Shown here one piece after another: positions 5,324-5,493 of a stretch of 5,493 bases of DNA. Within the stretch, counting starts at the first letter, position 1, and each line of letters begins with the position of its first letter. The notes below the pieces were generated by a model. It did not search any database and was not told the origin of the DNA. It worked only from the letters and a program-made list of their open reading frames with translations. Made by a program: the position numbers and the translations under genes. This DNA comes from Prado023 sp032123675 (GTDB taxonomy: Bacteria > Actinomycetota > Actinomycetes > S36-B12 > CAIYMF01): the NCBI GenBank assembly GCA_032123675.1, contig JAQBEX010000008.1, forward strand, positions 1 to 5,493, read 5' to 3'.

Positions 5324-5493
5324 TCTGTTCCGTGTGGGTTGTCGACCTTCTACGGTCATCGACCTGCACGGATCACCGGGTCCGCCGGGTCAACCCGCAC
5401 GGCTGCCGGATCCGCCGGGTCCGCCGGCCACGGCTCCCGAGGCCGAACCCGGGGTCGGCAACGACGTCAGCTGCCGGTGACCTGATCCGGCCG
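5324..5493. other. Right-edge GC-rich segment without a supported gene
   Basis: No convincing coding region is visible here. The segment has a repeated 13-mer CCGGGTCCGCCGG at 5376-5388 and 5415-5427, within a run of CCGCCGGGT-like words. It also has an imperfect dyad CCGAACCC/GGGGTCGG at 5443-5458. A TAnnnT hexamer (TACGGT, 5351-5356) could be a -10 element for a gene beyond the right edge, but no suitable start codon follows at leaderless spacing. Open frames from GTG 5332 (running off the window) and GTG 5334 (stopping at 5480) encode only Pro/Gly/Arg-rich sequence imposed by the base composition. Confidence 0.45.

Noticed and set aside
5334..5480. Small Pro/Gly-rich open frame after the polymerase-domain gene
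   Set aside because: It has no ribosome-binding site or convincing start, and the GPPG-like composition follows from the CCGCCGGGT repeats in the DNA.

Overview
The window is a gene-dense, very GC-rich stretch with GTG starts, few Shine-Dalgarno sequences and TAnnnT-type -10 elements. This suggests a high-GC Gram-positive bacterium (Actinomycetota). The protein motifs agree: HemQ carries the His/Tyr/His set of the actinobacterial coproheme decarboxylase class, and the gene order resembles the hem/msrB neighbourhood of mycobacteria and streptomycetes. I cannot name a genus. I see no transposase, integrase, tRNA, rRNA or CRISPR array.

Layout. Bases 1-107 are a short non-coding left edge with a possible hairpin. 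Three genes then run rightwards as an apparent operon. hemE (108-1322) is uroporphyrinogen decarboxylase. hemY (1347-2858) is the FAD-dependent copro-/protoporphyrinogen oxidase, also called hemG or cgoX. hemQ (2851-3561) is coproheme decarboxylase, also called chdC. hemE and hemY are 24 bp apart; hemY and hemQ overlap by 8 bp. A 90-bp convergent gap with a stem-loop separates hemQ from msrB (3652-4098, minus strand), a zinc-type methionine-R-sulfoxide reductase. An 84-bp divergent intergenic region follows. In it, msrB and the next gene each have a TACCGTTG element 6-7 bases before the start codon, which looks like a pair of leaderless promoters. The gene at 4183-5256 encodes a stand-alone LigD-type polymerase/primase domain (archaeo-eukaryotic primase superfamily) without ligase or nuclease domains. 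Its stop codon lies inside a 38-bp tandem repeat (5238-5323). The remaining 170 bases are GC-rich with short repeats and no convincing gene.

How the genes fit together. HemE, HemY and HemQ supply three steps of the coproporphyrin-dependent haem route used by Gram-positive bacteria: uroporphyrinogen III to coproporphyrinogen III, then to coproporphyrin III, and finally coproheme to haem b. The ferrochelatase between the last two (hemH/cpfC) is not in the window. MsrB, a methionine-sulfoxide repair enzyme, fits a peroxide-producing haem pathway, but that link is inference. The polymerase-domain protein belongs to DNA repair and is probably an independent transcription unit. Overall this is mostly ordinary core-genome sequence. 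The points most worth a second look are the matched divergent leaderless promoters, the tandem repeat that carries the stop codon, and the solo LigD-type polymerase.
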